Source of the DNA: Terrabacter sp. 28
GTDB taxonomy: Bacteria; Actinomycetota; Actinomycetes; Actinomycetales; Dermatophilaceae
DNA: 64,000 nucleotides
Assembly (NCBI GenBank): GCA_000955875.1
Contig: JYOE01000013.1
Coordinates: forward strand, 145,234 to 209,233
Direction of reading: 5' to 3'
Made by a program: the position numbers and the translations under genes
Shown: positions 16,742-24,874 of the stretch, one piece after another
How the letters are laid out: the number at the start of each line of letters is the position of its first letter
How positions within the stretch are numbered: position 1 is the first letter of the stretch
Notes under the pieces: model-generated
What the model was told of the DNA's origin: nothing
Seen by the model: only the letters and a program-made list of their open reading frames with translations
Databases searched by the model: none

Positions 16742-17782
16742 ATGCGCATCCTTCGCACCTCTGCCCTCGCGGCCACGGCTGCCGCTCTTCTCACCCTGCC
16801 GGCGCTGGCTGCGGGCACCGCGGCCGCGGCCGAGGCGCCCGGTCAGGCCAGGGAGGGGCACTTCGCGTTCGCCGTCATCGGCGACGTGCCCTACGGCGCA
16901 GCCGAGGTGGCAGCGTTCCCGTCGAAGGTCGACCGGATCAACGCCGAGCCCGAGTTGGGCTTCGCGGTCCACGTCGGCGACATCAAGAACGGCTCGTCGC
17001 CGTGCACCGACGAGTACAACGCGATGATCCGGGCCCAGTTCGACCGGTTCGTCGCACCCCTGGTCTACGCGCCCGGTGACAACGAGTGGGCCGACTGCCA
17101 TCGTCCGGCCGCCGGCCGCTACCACCCGCTCGAGCGGCTCCAGGCCGTGCGCAGCACCTTCTTCGCCTCTCCCGGGCAGACCCTCGGCTCCAGGCCGATG
17201 AAGGTGGAATCTCAAGCAGCTCAAGGCTTTCCGGAGAACGTGTCCTTCCGGCGCCAAGGCCTGTCGATCGCGGCACTGCACGTCGTGGGCAGCAACAACG
17301 ACCTCGTGCCGTGGTCCGGCATCGGCGAGACCAGCCCGACACCCGATCAGGTCGCCGAGGAACGCTCCCGCATGGACGCGTCGATCGACCTCGTGCGCTC
17401 GACCTTCGCGGCTGCCCGGCAGAAGCACGACCGGGCGGTCGTGCTCTTCCAGCAGGCCGACATGTTCGACCCGACCTTCACTCCGACTCCCGAGGGCAGC
17501 TCCGCGTTCAACCGGCTCGTGCAGGCGATCGTCGACGAGTCCGGGCGGTTCGACGGCGAGGTCTACCTCTTTGATGGCGACAGCCACCGCTACAACGTCG
17601 ACCAGCCCCTCGCCTCAGGCTCGCCGTGGCTCACCTTCTACGGCGTGCGTGGCTCGGCCGACAACCTGACGCGGGTCACCGTCGACGGCGAGGCCAACGC
17701 GACGAACTTCCTCGAGGTCACCGTGAACCGGCCCGGGGCCGAGCGGACCCTCTCCTGGAAGCGAATCCCCTACGCCCCCTGA
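16742..17782 (+). CDS. Secreted calcineurin-like metallophosphoesterase
   Basis: 346 residues with a clear signal peptide (basic MRILR, hydrophobic stretch to about 25, cleavage near AAAA-EAPGQ, about 30). Metal-binding motifs of the family follow in order: VIGDVPYG (about 45-52), HVGDIKNG (about 77-84), APGDNEW (about 110-116), then a late histidine in DGDSHRYNVD. Likely a cell-surface or extracellular phosphoesterase; substrate unknown. It stands alone, ending at a bidirectional hairpin at 17803. Confidence 0.85.
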   Translation: MRILRTSALAATAAALLTLPALAAGTAAAAEAPGQAREGHFAFAVIGDVPYGAAEVAAFPSKVDRINAEPELGFAVHVGDIKNGSSPCTDEYNAMIRAQFDRFVAPLVYAPGDNEWADCHRPAAGRYHPLERLQAVRSTFFASPGQTLGSRPMKVESQAAQGFPENVSFRRQGLSIAALHVVGSNNDLVPWSGIGETSPTPDQVAEERSRMDASIDLVRSTFAAARQKHDRAVVLFQQADMFDPTFTPTPEGSSAFNRLVQAIVDESGRFDGEVYLFDGDSHRYNVDQPLASGSPWLTFYGVRGSADNLTRVTVDGEANATNFLEVTVNRPGAERTLSWKRIPYAP

Positions 17783-17802
17783 AGTGCCCATCCCCTCCTC
17801 CG

Positions 17803-17835
17803 CCCAACCGTCAGGGCTCGACGGTGACGGTTGGG
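17803..17835. terminator. Bidirectional terminator overlapping a stop codon
   Basis: CCCAACCGTCA pairs with TGACGGTTGGG across an 11-base loop. The TGA of the minus-strand LytR_C gene is inside the left arm, and the metallophosphoesterase gene ends 20 bp to the left. Confidence 0.8.
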
Positions 17836-18359
17836 CACTGGCGCAGCGTCTGCGTCGGTTCGGCCTCGACCGGCACCTTGCCGAAGGACTTCCACGCCTG
17901 ACCCACGACCAGGTCGACGGTGTCACCCTTGCGCTTGTCGTTGACGAAGACGCCGCCGGGCACGTGGGCTCTGACCAGTCGCGCCGACGCCGCCCCCTCG
18001 GGGCCGTAGCGGATCTGGGCGACCTGCTTGACCGTGGCCTTCTTCGGGTCGTTGGCCACGGCCTTGACCTTGAAGCCACGGTCGGCGGCAGCATTGGCCA
18101 CGGTCCGCGCCAGTCCGGCACGGTTCGTCGAGTTGTAGACGTTGAGACTGACGTCGAGCGGCCTGAGCGGCTGCTGCGGCGGCACCGTCGTGCACGGGCC
18201 GGGTTTGGGCGTGGTGTCGCGGAAGTAGGTGGAGGCGTAGTAGAACGCCCCCGCCATGCTGAGCAGGACGAGCGCGATGACGATCGCCGACCGGCGCTGC
18301 CGGCGCACGTGGTACGTGCGGTCAGCGTCCTGGCCGGCGTCCCTGGCCGCGTCCGGCAT
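17811..18359 (-). CDS. LytR_C-domain membrane protein (Cei-like envelope integrity protein)
   Basis: 182 residues from ATG 18359. GAAGGAGGG directly precedes this codon, so the ATG six codons upstream (18377) is less likely. A short cytoplasmic tail with HVRRQRRSA is followed by one transmembrane helix (about 24-44), a Pro-rich linker, then a LytR_C domain: LDVSLNVYNSTNRAGLARTVAN in pieces (about 67-88) and a terminal VDLVVGQAWKSFG strand. In mycobacteria the single-helix LytR_C protein Cei supports envelope integrity; equivalence is inferred from architecture. The neighbouring small gene on the same strand lies upstream. Confidence 0.75.
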   Translation of the reverse strand: MPDAARDAGQDADRTYHVRRQRRSAIVIALVLLSMAGAFYYASTYFRDTTPKPGPCTTVPPQQPLRPLDVSLNVYNSTNRAGLARTVANAAADRGFKVKAVANDPKKATVKQVAQIRYGPEGAASARLVRAHVPGGVFVNDKRKGDTVDLVVGQAWKSFGKVPVEAEPTQTLRQCPTVTVEP

Positions 18360-18401
18360 CCGCCCTCCTTCGCTCATCGGCGCCCCCGTCGAGCGGCCGT
18401 G

Positions 18402-18698
18402 TCAGGAGAGTACGAGGACTCGGGCGTGGAGGACAGGTCTCTGCTGCAGCGCGGCGCGCAAGGCTCGATGGAGGCCGTCCTCGAGGTAGAGCTGGCCCTC
18501 CCACTCGACGCAGTGCGGGAACAGGTCGCCGTAGAACGTCGAGTCGTCGGCGAGGAGGTTGCGCAGGTCGAGCGTGCTCTTCGTGGTGATGAGCTCGCCG
18601 AGCTGCACCACCCGGGGTGGGACGTTCGACCAGTCCTTGGTCGTCTCGAATCCGTGGTCGGGGTACGGTCGGGAGTCGCCGACGGCCTTGAAAATCAC
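18402..18698 (-). CDS. Small conserved protein of the family annotated as VapB antitoxin
   Basis: 98 residues from GTG 18698. The sequence IFKAVGDSRPYPDHG, then VPPRVVQLGELITTKSTLDL (in pieces) and DDSTFYGDLFPHCVEW, followed by YLEDGLHRALRAALQQR and VLHARVL, matches a very conserved actinobacterial family that databases often label VapB-type antitoxin. No PIN-domain toxin lies next to it, and its strong conservation suggests a housekeeping role. Leaderless by its -10 element. It sits between the LytR_C gene (same strand) and the divergent HerA-like ATPase. Confidence 0.75.
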   Translation of the reverse strand: MIFKAVGDSRPYPDHGFETTKDWSNVPPRVVQLGELITTKSTLDLRNLLADDSTFYGDLFPHCVEWEGQLYLEDGLHRALRAALQQRPVLHARVLVLS

Positions 18699-18704
18699 CG
18701 GGTC

Positions 18705-18742
18705 AGCATAGACATCGAAGATGTCAGGGTGACGGCTAGAGT
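18705..18742. promoter_or_regulatory. Divergent -10 elements of two leaderless genes
   Basis: On the minus strand TATGCT (18705-18710) lies six bases before GTG 18698. On the plus strand TAGAGT (18737-18742) lies seven bases before GTG 18750. Both fit TANNNT at leaderless spacing, so a gap of about 50 bp drives both genes. Confidence 0.5.
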
Positions 18743-18749
18743 TCGACAG

Positions 18750-20327
18750 GTGACCCAGACACCGGCCTCGGAGTCCACCGACAGCAGCCAGCTCGACGAG
18801 ATCCGCGCGGGGTACGCGTTCGAGGGCGGGGTGCTCAAGCTGGGGGCCGCGGTCGTCGACGGGCAGGCCCACGCCGACGCGCCGGTGCAGATCCCGCTCA
18901 GCGTGCTCAACCGGCACGGGCTCGTCGCCGGCGCCACAGGCACCGGCAAGACGAAGACGCTCCAGCTGATGGCCGAGCAGCTCGCCGACCAGGGTGTCCC
19001 GGTCTTCCTCGCGGACATGAAGGGCGACCTGTCGGGCCTCGCCACGCCCGGTGAGGGAGGCGACAAGATCACGGCCCGCGCGACGGACGTCGGCATGCCG
19101 TGGGCCGCGACGGCATACCCGACCGAGTTCTACACGCTCGGCGGCAAGGGCAGCGGCATCGCCATCCGCGCCACCATCACCGGCTTCGGCCCGACCCTGC
19201 TCAGCAAGGTGCTCGGTCTCAACGACACGCAGGAGAGCAGCCTCGGGCTGATCTTCCACTACGCCGACAAGAACGGCCTGGCGCTGCTCGACCTCAAGGA
19301 CCTCCGCGCCGTCATCAGCCACCTCACCTCCGACGAGGGCAAGGCCGACCTCAAGGAGCTCGGCGGCCTCTCGAGCGCGACGGCCGGCGTCATCCTGCGC
19401 AACCTCATCACCTTCGAGGACCAGGGCGCGGGCGCCTTCTTCGGTGAGCCCGAGTTCGAGACGAGCGACCTGCTGCGCACCGCCCCCGACGGCAAGGGGA
19501 TCATCTCCTGCCTCGAGCTGCCGCAGGTGCAGGACCGTCCGCAGCTGTTCTCGACGTTCCTCATGTGGCTGCTCGCCGACCTCTTCCACGACCTGCCCGA
19601 GGAAGGCGACGTCGACAAGCCGAAGCTCGTCTTCTTCTTCGACGAGGCGCACCTGCTCTTCAACGACGCGAGTAAGGCGTTCCTCGACGCGATCGAGCAG
19701 ACCGTGCGCCTCATCCGCTCCAAGGGCATCGGCGTCTTCTTCGTCACCCAGTCGCCCAAGGACGTGCCGTCCGGCGTGCTCGCGCAGCTCGGCAACCGCG
19801 TGCAGCACGCCCTGCGGGCCTTCACGCCGGACGACGCCAAGGCGCTCAAGCAGGCCATCGCGACCTACCCGCACACGGCATACGACATGGAGAAGCTCCT
19901 GACGAGCCTCGGCATCGGCGAGGCCGTCGTCACGGTGCTCTCCGACAAGGGTGTGCCGACGCCGGTCGCGTGGACGCGGATGAAGGCGCCCAACTCGCTC
20001 ATGGACCCCTCGCCGCAGGCGACCATGGACGCCGTCATCAACGCCTCGCAGCTCAAGACGAAGTATGCCGCCGTCGTCGACCGCGAGTCCGCGTACGAGC
20101 TGCTCGCCAAGCGTCTCCAGGCGGCGCCCGCTCCCCAGCAGGCCGCGCCGGCGCCCGCTCAGGCCCCGGCTCCCGCTCCCGCGCCGAGGCAGCGCACCCC
20201 CAAGGAGGAGCCCAGCCTCATCCAGCAGGTCACCGGCAGCTCGGCGTTCAGGTCGATGCTCCGCTCGGCCGGCACCGTCATCGGCCGCGAGATCACCCGC
20301 AGCATCTTCGGCACCCGCCGCCGCTGA
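18750..20327 (+). CDS. HerA/VirB4-like ATPase (DUF853 helicase family)
   Basis: 525 residues from GTG 18750; a GTG at 18729 is in frame, and the reading frame extends much further upstream over the minus-strand genes, where it is not coding. Walker A GATGTGKT at 61-68, followed by ADMKGDLSGLA (about 91-101), and Walker B FFFDEAHLLF at about 295-304. VFFVTQSPKDVPSGVLAQLGNR in pieces (about 330-352) is typical of the family. The C-terminus has a Pro/Ala linker (APAPQQAAPAP, about 452-480) and a short conserved helix pair. Family members are hexameric DNA-linked ATPases; the biological role is not established. Confidence 0.85.
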   Translation: MTQTPASESTDSSQLDEIRAGYAFEGGVLKLGAAVVDGQAHADAPVQIPLSVLNRHGLVAGATGTGKTKTLQLMAEQLADQGVPVFLADMKGDLSGLATPGEGGDKITARATDVGMPWAATAYPTEFYTLGGKGSGIAIRATITGFGPTLLSKVLGLNDTQESSLGLIFHYADKNGLALLDLKDLRAVISHLTSDEGKADLKELGGLSSATAGVILRNLITFEDQGAGAFFGEPEFETSDLLRTAPDGKGIISCLELPQVQDRPQLFSTFLMWLLADLFHDLPEEGDVDKPKLVFFFDEAHLLFNDASKAFLDAIEQTVRLIRSKGIGVFFVTQSPKDVPSGVLAQLGNRVQHALRAFTPDDAKALKQAIATYPHTAYDMEKLLTSLGIGEAVVTVLSDKGVPTPVAWTRMKAPNSLMDPSPQATMDAVINASQLKTKYAAVVDRESAYELLAKRLQAAPAPQQAAPAPAQAPAPAPAPRQRTPKEEPSLIQQVTGSSAFRSMLRSAGTVIGREITRSIFGTRRR

Positions 20328-20352
20328 GCGGGGGCCCCACGGGGCCGCCGCT
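20327..20352. terminator. Possible terminator between convergent genes
   Basis: An imperfect GC hairpin (AGCGGGGGCCCC against GGGGCCGCCGCT) just after the HerA-like stop. It could serve the plus-strand gene; there is no clear U-run. Confidence 0.35.
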
Positions 20353-20425
20353 GTGCGCGGTCGCGGCACGTCTGCGTCGGCGCACGGGCCGCTGGTGACC
20401 GTGAGCGCGCACGCTGCGGTGCGGG

Positions 20426-21262
20426 CTACAGGTCGAGCTCGATGTCGTCGAGGTCGCCGTCGACGTCGGCGAAGTAGCTGATGACGCGGATGTCGGGCTC
20501 GTCGGCGACCGAGAGCACGAGCTGTCGCAGCTGGATGACCTGACCGGTGTCGAGGCGAATCCGCTTGGTGCGGCCGCGAGTCGGGTCGGTGTCGTGGCGC
20601 TCCCACCACTCGACGGTGGCCGGGTTGGCCTTGAAGACCTCGTCGAGCACGCGCTTGAACGAGGGGTCGTCGGGGTGACGGGCGTACGCCTCGCGGAAGA
20701 GCGCCAGCTGGTCGGCGGCCTCCTGCTCCCAGTCGACGAAGAGGCTGCGCGCCGCCGGGTCGCAGCAGTAGAACCACAGCAGGTTGCGCTCGCGCTTGCT
20801 CCGCTTGCTCTCCCAGTCGGTGAAGAGCTGGCAGGCCGTGTGGTTGGCGCCGAGCACGTCCCAGCGGGCGCCGACGACGTATGCCGGGTTGGGGTCGATC
20901 GAGTCGAGCAGCTCCTCGAGCTCCTCGGTGAGCTCCTCAGGCGCCTGGGGTCGGCGCGACGGGGTGCCGGAGGCGAGGGCGTGCAGGTGGGAGCGTCCGT
21001 CGGTGGTGAGCTTGAGCGCGCGGGCGAGACCGTCGATGACGCTCTTGCTCGGGCGCAGGTCGCGGCCCCGCTCGATGAGGTCGTAGTACGCGACGGAGAT
21101 GTTCGCGAGCTCGGCCACCTCGGTGCGGCTGAGCCCCACCCGACGGCGTCCCTTGGCACGCTTGATACCGACGTCCTCGGGCGCCAGCTCCTTGCGGCGA
21201 GCGCGCAGGAACTCGCCCAGGGGTGACGGGGTGCGCACGCTCAGGGGGACGTCCGTGGTCAT
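20426..21262 (-). CDS. MmyB-like XRE-family transcriptional regulator
   Basis: 278 residues from ATG 21262; ATG 21271 three codons earlier is an alternative. The N-terminal helix-turn-helix GLSRTEVAELANISVAYYDLIERG (in pieces, about 43-66) includes the RGRDLRPS segment typical of MmyB-type regulators. The C-terminal ligand domain carries the marker residues NPAYVVGARWDVLGAN, then LLWFYCCDPAARSLFVDW (in pieces). Several paralogues in actinomycetes control adjacent short-chain dehydrogenases; here no divergent target is close, the upstream gap holding a heptamer repeat. Ligand unknown. Confidence 0.85.
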   Translation of the reverse strand: MTTDVPLSVRTPSPLGEFLRARRKELAPEDVGIKRAKGRRRVGLSRTEVAELANISVAYYDLIERGRDLRPSKSVIDGLARALKLTTDGRSHLHALASGTPSRRPQAPEELTEELEELLDSIDPNPAYVVGARWDVLGANHTACQLFTDWESKRSKRERNLLWFYCCDPAARSLFVDWEQEAADQLALFREAYARHPDDPSFKRVLDEVFKANPATVEWWERHDTDPTRGRTKRIRLDTGQVIQLRQLVLSVADEPDIRVISYFADVDGDLDDIELDL

Positions 21263-21333
21263 GGCGGCCATCCTGCCAGTGGGGCGGGTGATCGGGGACC
21301 GGACGCCGGTGCCGCGTCGGGCGGGCTGCGGAC

Positions 21334-21382
21334 GGCAGACGGCAGACGGCAGACGGCAGACGGCAGACGGCGGACGGCGGAC
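21334..21382. repeat. Heptanucleotide tandem repeat
   Basis: Seven perfect-register copies of a 7-mer: five GGCAGAC followed by two GGCGGAC. It lies about 70 bp upstream of the MmyB-like gene start and just beyond the terminator of the PhoX-like gene. Simple repeats of this kind change length by slippage. Confidence 0.9.
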
Positions 21383-21388
21383 GCGAGC

Positions 21389-21421
21389 AGGGCTGCCGGT
21401 CCGTGACGGACCGACAGCCCT
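21389..21421 (-). terminator. Terminator of the PhoX-like gene
   Basis: A 15-bp stem (AGGGCTGCCGGTCCG with its complement, one mismatch) around TGA, 39 bp beyond the stop codon. Confidence 0.75.
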
Positions 21422-21459
21422 CCCCCGCGCTCGGGTGCCGGGTCAGACCCTCCGGGGAC

Positions 21460-22875
21460 TCAGGCCCTCGCGTTGCTCGGGCGCGCCCACGGACCGGTGA
21501 TGGCGAAGACGTAGCCGGGTGACTGGATGTTCGCGAAGAGCACCCGTCCGTCGGCGCTGAAGGCCGGCCCGGTGAACTCGCTGCCGTTGAGCTCGTTGCG
21601 CGCCAGCGGGTACGACTTGCCCTCGTCGGTCACCCCGACGAGGTGCTGGATGCCCTCACCGTCCTCGGCGAGGATGATGCCGCCGTAGGGCGAGAGGGTC
21701 ATGTTGTCGGGGCCGTCGTAGTTGTCGGTGTCGACGTCGGGGTCGGGGTTCACCGCGAAGATCGTCTTCAGCGTGACGGTCTCGGTCTTCGGGTCGTAGA
21801 ACCAGACCTGGCCGTCGTGCTCGTTCGTGCTGCCGTCGCTGTTGCGGGCGAAGCTGGCGACGAAGTACGCGCCACCGTCGCCCCACCAGGCACCCTCGAG
21901 CTTGCGGCTGCGGGTGATCTCGTCGTCGGCGAACTGCTTGCGCACCGAGGTCGTGCGCGCGTCGCGGTCGGGGACGGGCTTCCACACGACGCTGTAGCGG
22001 GTGCCGGCCTGCGTCGCGAGCGACAGGTCGGGGATGTGCCGGTCACCGCGGTAGCAGCTCATGGCCTCGAGCTGACCGGCGGTGTCGCCGCCCTCGGAGA
22101 GGGCGAGCTCCCGAAGCGCGTTCTTGCCACCGACGAAACCTGCGGGCGGCGTCCAGCGGAGGTAGAGGCCGTTGGGGCCGCCGGCGTCCTCCGTCTCGTA
22201 GATCGCGCTGGTCTGGGGGTCGACGGCGACGGCCTCGTGCGAGAAGCGGCCCAGGAACTTGAGCGGGACCGGGCTCTTGCCGACGTTCGCCTCCTGGCTG
22301 CTCGGGTCGACCTCGAAGACGTAGCCGTGGTCCTTGCGGTAGCGGCCGCCGGCGCGCTGCTCGGTCTCCTCGCACGTCAGCCACGTGCCCCACGGGGTCT
22401 CGCCGCCGGCGCAGTTGTTGTGGGTGCCGGCAACGCTCGTGTACTCGCGTACGCGGTTGCCGTCGGCGTCGACGTCGATGTTGGACGTGCCGCCGCGGGC
22501 GCCTTCGTCGTAGGTGAGGCCGGCGAGGACCGGGACCGGGAAGGGCTCGCTGCCGCCGATCTCGTGGTTGTTGACGAGCGTGGAACCAGTGCCGCGTGCG
22601 AAGACGCCGGTGCCGTCCGGGTCGCTCGCGGCCGGGATGCCGTCGGCGGTGGGCGTCACGCCGCTCTGGGTGACGATCTTGTAGGAGAAGCCCGCCGGCA
22701 GGGCGAGCAGGCCCTTGGGGTCGGGCACGAGCGGGCCGTAGCCGACCGACGAGCGCGGCGCCGCGAGGGCGCTGCCGCCACCGGCGAGGACGTCGATGCT
22801 GCCGGTGATCGCGATGCCGAGGCCAGTGGCGGCGGCACCGCCCAGGAAGCCGCGGCGGTTGAGGGAGGAGGTCAT
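21460..22875 (-). CDS. PhoX/DUF839-family phosphatase, Tat-exported
   Basis: 471 residues. A twin-arginine signal (NRRGFLGG, residues 6-13) precedes a hydrophobic stretch ending at ALAAP (about 36-40), so the protein is exported folded. The mature part matches PhoX (DUF839): YGPLVPDPKGLLALPAGF, GTWLTCEETEQ, HEAVAVDP, and GPDNMTLSPYGGIILAEDG (in pieces) near the C-terminus. PhoX enzymes are calcium/iron-dependent alkaline phosphatases that release phosphate from organic esters. GGAGGAGG precedes ATG 22875. No Pho box was recognised in the 175-bp upstream gap, so phosphate regulation is only an expectation. Confidence 0.85.
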   Translation of the reverse strand: MTSSLNRRGFLGGAAATGLGIAITGSIDVLAGGGSALAAPRSSVGYGPLVPDPKGLLALPAGFSYKIVTQSGVTPTADGIPAASDPDGTGVFARGTGSTLVNNHEIGGSEPFPVPVLAGLTYDEGARGGTSNIDVDADGNRVREYTSVAGTHNNCAGGETPWGTWLTCEETEQRAGGRYRKDHGYVFEVDPSSQEANVGKSPVPLKFLGRFSHEAVAVDPQTSAIYETEDAGGPNGLYLRWTPPAGFVGGKNALRELALSEGGDTAGQLEAMSCYRGDRHIPDLSLATQAGTRYSVVWKPVPDRDARTTSVRKQFADDEITRSRKLEGAWWGDGGAYFVASFARNSDGSTNEHDGQVWFYDPKTETVTLKTIFAVNPDPDVDTDNYDGPDNMTLSPYGGIILAEDGEGIQHLVGVTDEGKSYPLARNELNGSEFTGPAFSADGRVLFANIQSPGYVFAITGPWARPSNARA

Positions 22876-23050
22876 GGGGCGCGCCTTTCAGACGTTCGAT
22901 GGTCGAGCCCCAGTCCATGCTGGATCGCTTCACGTCGCGCCAACTCCGGATGGCGGGCCGGTGAACGATTCGCGGCCTACGACCTGGCCGCCCGGCCGGG
23001 CGCGGGGTAAGTTGATGACTCAACCATCTTTGTCGAGCATGGAGGTCCTG

Positions 23051-23689
23051 ATGGCAACGGTCGTCGTTTTCGGGGGCACGGGCTACACGGGCGGCAACGT
23101 CGTCCGCGAGGCATCGGCACGCGGTCACCGGGTCGTGTCGGTGAGCCGGTCGGAGCCGAAGGACCCGGTCGAGGGCGTCCACTACGAGACCGGTCCCGTC
23201 GAGCAGGTCGCGGGTCAGGTGATCCCCGGGGCCGACGCGGTCGTGGCGGCGCTGTCGCCGCGCGGTGACATGTCCGGGCGTCTCGTGGACGTCTACCGCG
23301 AACTGGCCCAGCAGTCTGCCGCGGCGGGTGCCCGGTACATCCAGGTCGGCGGGTACAGCTCTCTGCGCCCCGAGCCGGGGGCGCCGCGCTTCGTGGACGG
23401 AGAGATCCCGGAGCAGTTCCGCGACGAGGCACTCGAAGGGGAGGCGACCCGCGTCCTGCTCGCCGAGGAAGCCCCCGAAGGTCTCGACTGGGTCTTCGTC
23501 AGCCCCGCCGCCGGGTACGGCGCCTGGGCAGCCGGTGAGCGGACCGACCGCTACAGGGTCGGCGACGACGTCGCGCTCGTCGACGAGGACGGCGGCTCGA
23601 ACATCTCCGGAGCGGACTTCGCTGCGGCGATCGTCGACGAGATCGACCGCCCGACCCGGCACCGTGCGCACATGAGCGTCGCCTACTGA
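23051..23689 (+). CDS. NAD(P)-binding Rossmann-fold protein (NmrA/YwnB-like)
   Basis: 212 residues. The N-terminal nucleotide-binding motif VVVFGGTGYTGGNVV (about 4-18) is of the atypical short-chain dehydrogenase type. The segments PGADAVVAALSPRGDM and ARYIQVGGYSSL follow, and LDWVFVSPAAGYG sits where the family has its substrate region. There is no Tyr-x3-Lys active site, as expected for the YwnB/NmrA branch. GGAGG at 23041-23045 supports ATG 23051. Physiological substrate unknown. Confidence 0.8.
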   Translation: MATVVVFGGTGYTGGNVVREASARGHRVVSVSRSEPKDPVEGVHYETGPVEQVAGQVIPGADAVVAALSPRGDMSGRLVDVYRELAQQSAAAGARYIQVGGYSSLRPEPGAPRFVDGEIPEQFRDEALEGEATRVLLAEEAPEGLDWVFVSPAAGYGAWAAGERTDRYRVGDDVALVDEDGGSNISGADFAAAIVDEIDRPTRHRAHMSVAY

Positions 23690-23770
23690 TCGCAGCCATC
23701 GGCCCCCGACCAGCAGCGTGCTCGCAGTCAGCGGGTTCGCCTGTGCCAGTGGACCACCCGGATGCTGCAG

Positions 23771-24154
23771 CTACGCGGCGAGGACGGCGGCGAGGGCGTC
23801 CGGGTCGGTGACTGTCACCGTCGCTCCCGGGTGGCGGAGGACCCCTGTGGGCTCGATGGCGGGAACGGCATCGTGGAACGCGATGCACAGCCCTCGCCTC
23901 GAGTTCGTCGCGAACGTGACCCCGCGGTCGGTCAGCGACAGGTGCGCGGGCCCCGCCGTGCGGTGGAAGGCGTAGCCACCACTGACCTGCGTGCCGGCGA
24001 TGTTGGCCCGCTGCGTGCGGAGCAGCCATGGCCCGAAACGCACGAGGAGCTCGTCCTCGTCGACGACGACTCGCGCCGTCGCAGGCGTGACGCCGAAGGC
24101 GAGCGCCGGCAACCGGTAGCGGCCCTCGAAGGAGAACTCGAACTCGTGCTTCAT
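23771..24154 (-). CDS. Hypothetical PH-like small protein
   Basis: 127 residues with no signal peptide or membrane segment. The alternating strand pattern (VVVDEDELLVRFGPWLLRTQ, in two parts) with AFHDAVPAIEPTGVLRHPG and a C-terminal DPDALAAVLA helix resembles the small beta-barrel proteins sometimes annotated as actinobacterial PH-like. Its ATG overlaps the stop of the upstream membrane-protein gene (ATGA), so the two are translated together. No function can be assigned. Confidence 0.65.
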   Translation of the reverse strand: MKHEFEFSFEGRYRLPALAFGVTPATARVVVDEDELLVRFGPWLLRTQRANIAGTQVSGGYAFHRTAGPAHLSLTDRGVTFATNSRRGLCIAFHDAVPAIEPTGVLRHPGATVTVTDPDALAAVLAA

Positions 24155-24693
24155 GACCGTCGCCTCACGGTCGACGGCGCGTCCAGCAACCCTGCTGCTC
24201 CACGCTGCTGCTCGCCCAGCAGGGCGTCGAGCACGAGCAGGCCGCTGGTGGCCGCGGGAGTGGCCCACTGCAACCAGCTCATCCGCTTCGCCAGGGCGCG
24301 CGCCTTGGCCGCGGCGGTTGCATCCGTCTGCGCGCGCTCCGTCGCCTGGCCGAGCTCGGCACCCGAGCGGTAGGCCTCCGCGCTGACGAGGATCGCGGTC
24401 CCGGTCAGCGCCGTCTTGAGGATGACCGCCGCCGTCGTGGGTTTGTGCTCGAGGACTCGTCGCCGGTTGTCGGCCAGGATCGCCACGCCGCTCAGCAGGT
24501 GCAGCGCGATCGCGGCCCCTTGCACGGGCCCCCACCGTCGCCACCCCTCGTCGGCGATCTCGGCCCGTTCGCGTGCGTCGTCGCCCTGGCGTGCGGCCGG
24601 GTTCAGCGCGACCGCTCCTGCCAGGGAGCCGCCGAACCAGGCCGCGTTCGTGAGGACGTGCGTCGCACGCACGATCGTGCTGTATGCCGTCAT
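24151..24693 (-). CDS. Integral membrane protein, unknown function
   Basis: 180 residues. Hydrophobic helices at about 4-30, 56-76, 87-107, and 137-155; the loop before the last is Lys/Arg/Ala-rich (ATAAAKARALAKR). VLTNAAWFGGSLAGAVALNPAA near the start resembles actinobacterial membrane proteins of no known function. The start ATG 24693 is in the dispersed octamer at 24682 (ATG ACG GCA TAC). It is coupled to the next gene by an ATGA overlap and separated from the peroxidase gene by a terminator. Confidence 0.65.
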   Translation of the reverse strand: MTAYSTIVRATHVLTNAAWFGGSLAGAVALNPAARQGDDARERAEIADEGWRRWGPVQGAAIALHLLSGVAILADNRRRVLEHKPTTAAVILKTALTGTAILVSAEAYRSGAELGQATERAQTDATAAAKARALAKRMSWLQWATPAATSGLLVLDALLGEQQRGAAGLLDAPSTVRRRS

Positions 24694-24816
24694 GGTCGTC
24701 CCTGTGGCTCCTGGCGCCACCGCGGGTGGCGCGTTCCGGTGAGGACTGTGCCGTACCCGCTTGACTTCCCCACGACACCGCCGAGGTGCCGCATCGTCCC
24801 GTGAACGAGGAATGCG

Positions 24817-24848
24817 GGAGGGTGGCGACCGCTCGGCCGCCACCCTCC
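24817..24848 (-). terminator. Terminator of the peroxidase gene
   Basis: GGAGGGTGGCG pairs perfectly with CGCCACCCTCC across a ten-base loop, 27 bp after the stop codon. Confidence 0.8.
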
Positions 24849-24874
24849 GCTCCCTTTCCAGTGAGCCGCAAGGG

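Noticed and set aside
18402..18698. VapBC toxin-antitoxin module
   Set aside because: Only the VapB-labelled gene is present; neither neighbour is a PIN-domain toxin.
17784..18749. A 5' extension of the HerA-like frame that would give an 847-residue protein
   Set aside because: It runs antisense through the LytR_C and VapB-like genes and shows no domain; the family starts near 18750, where a -10 element is well placed.
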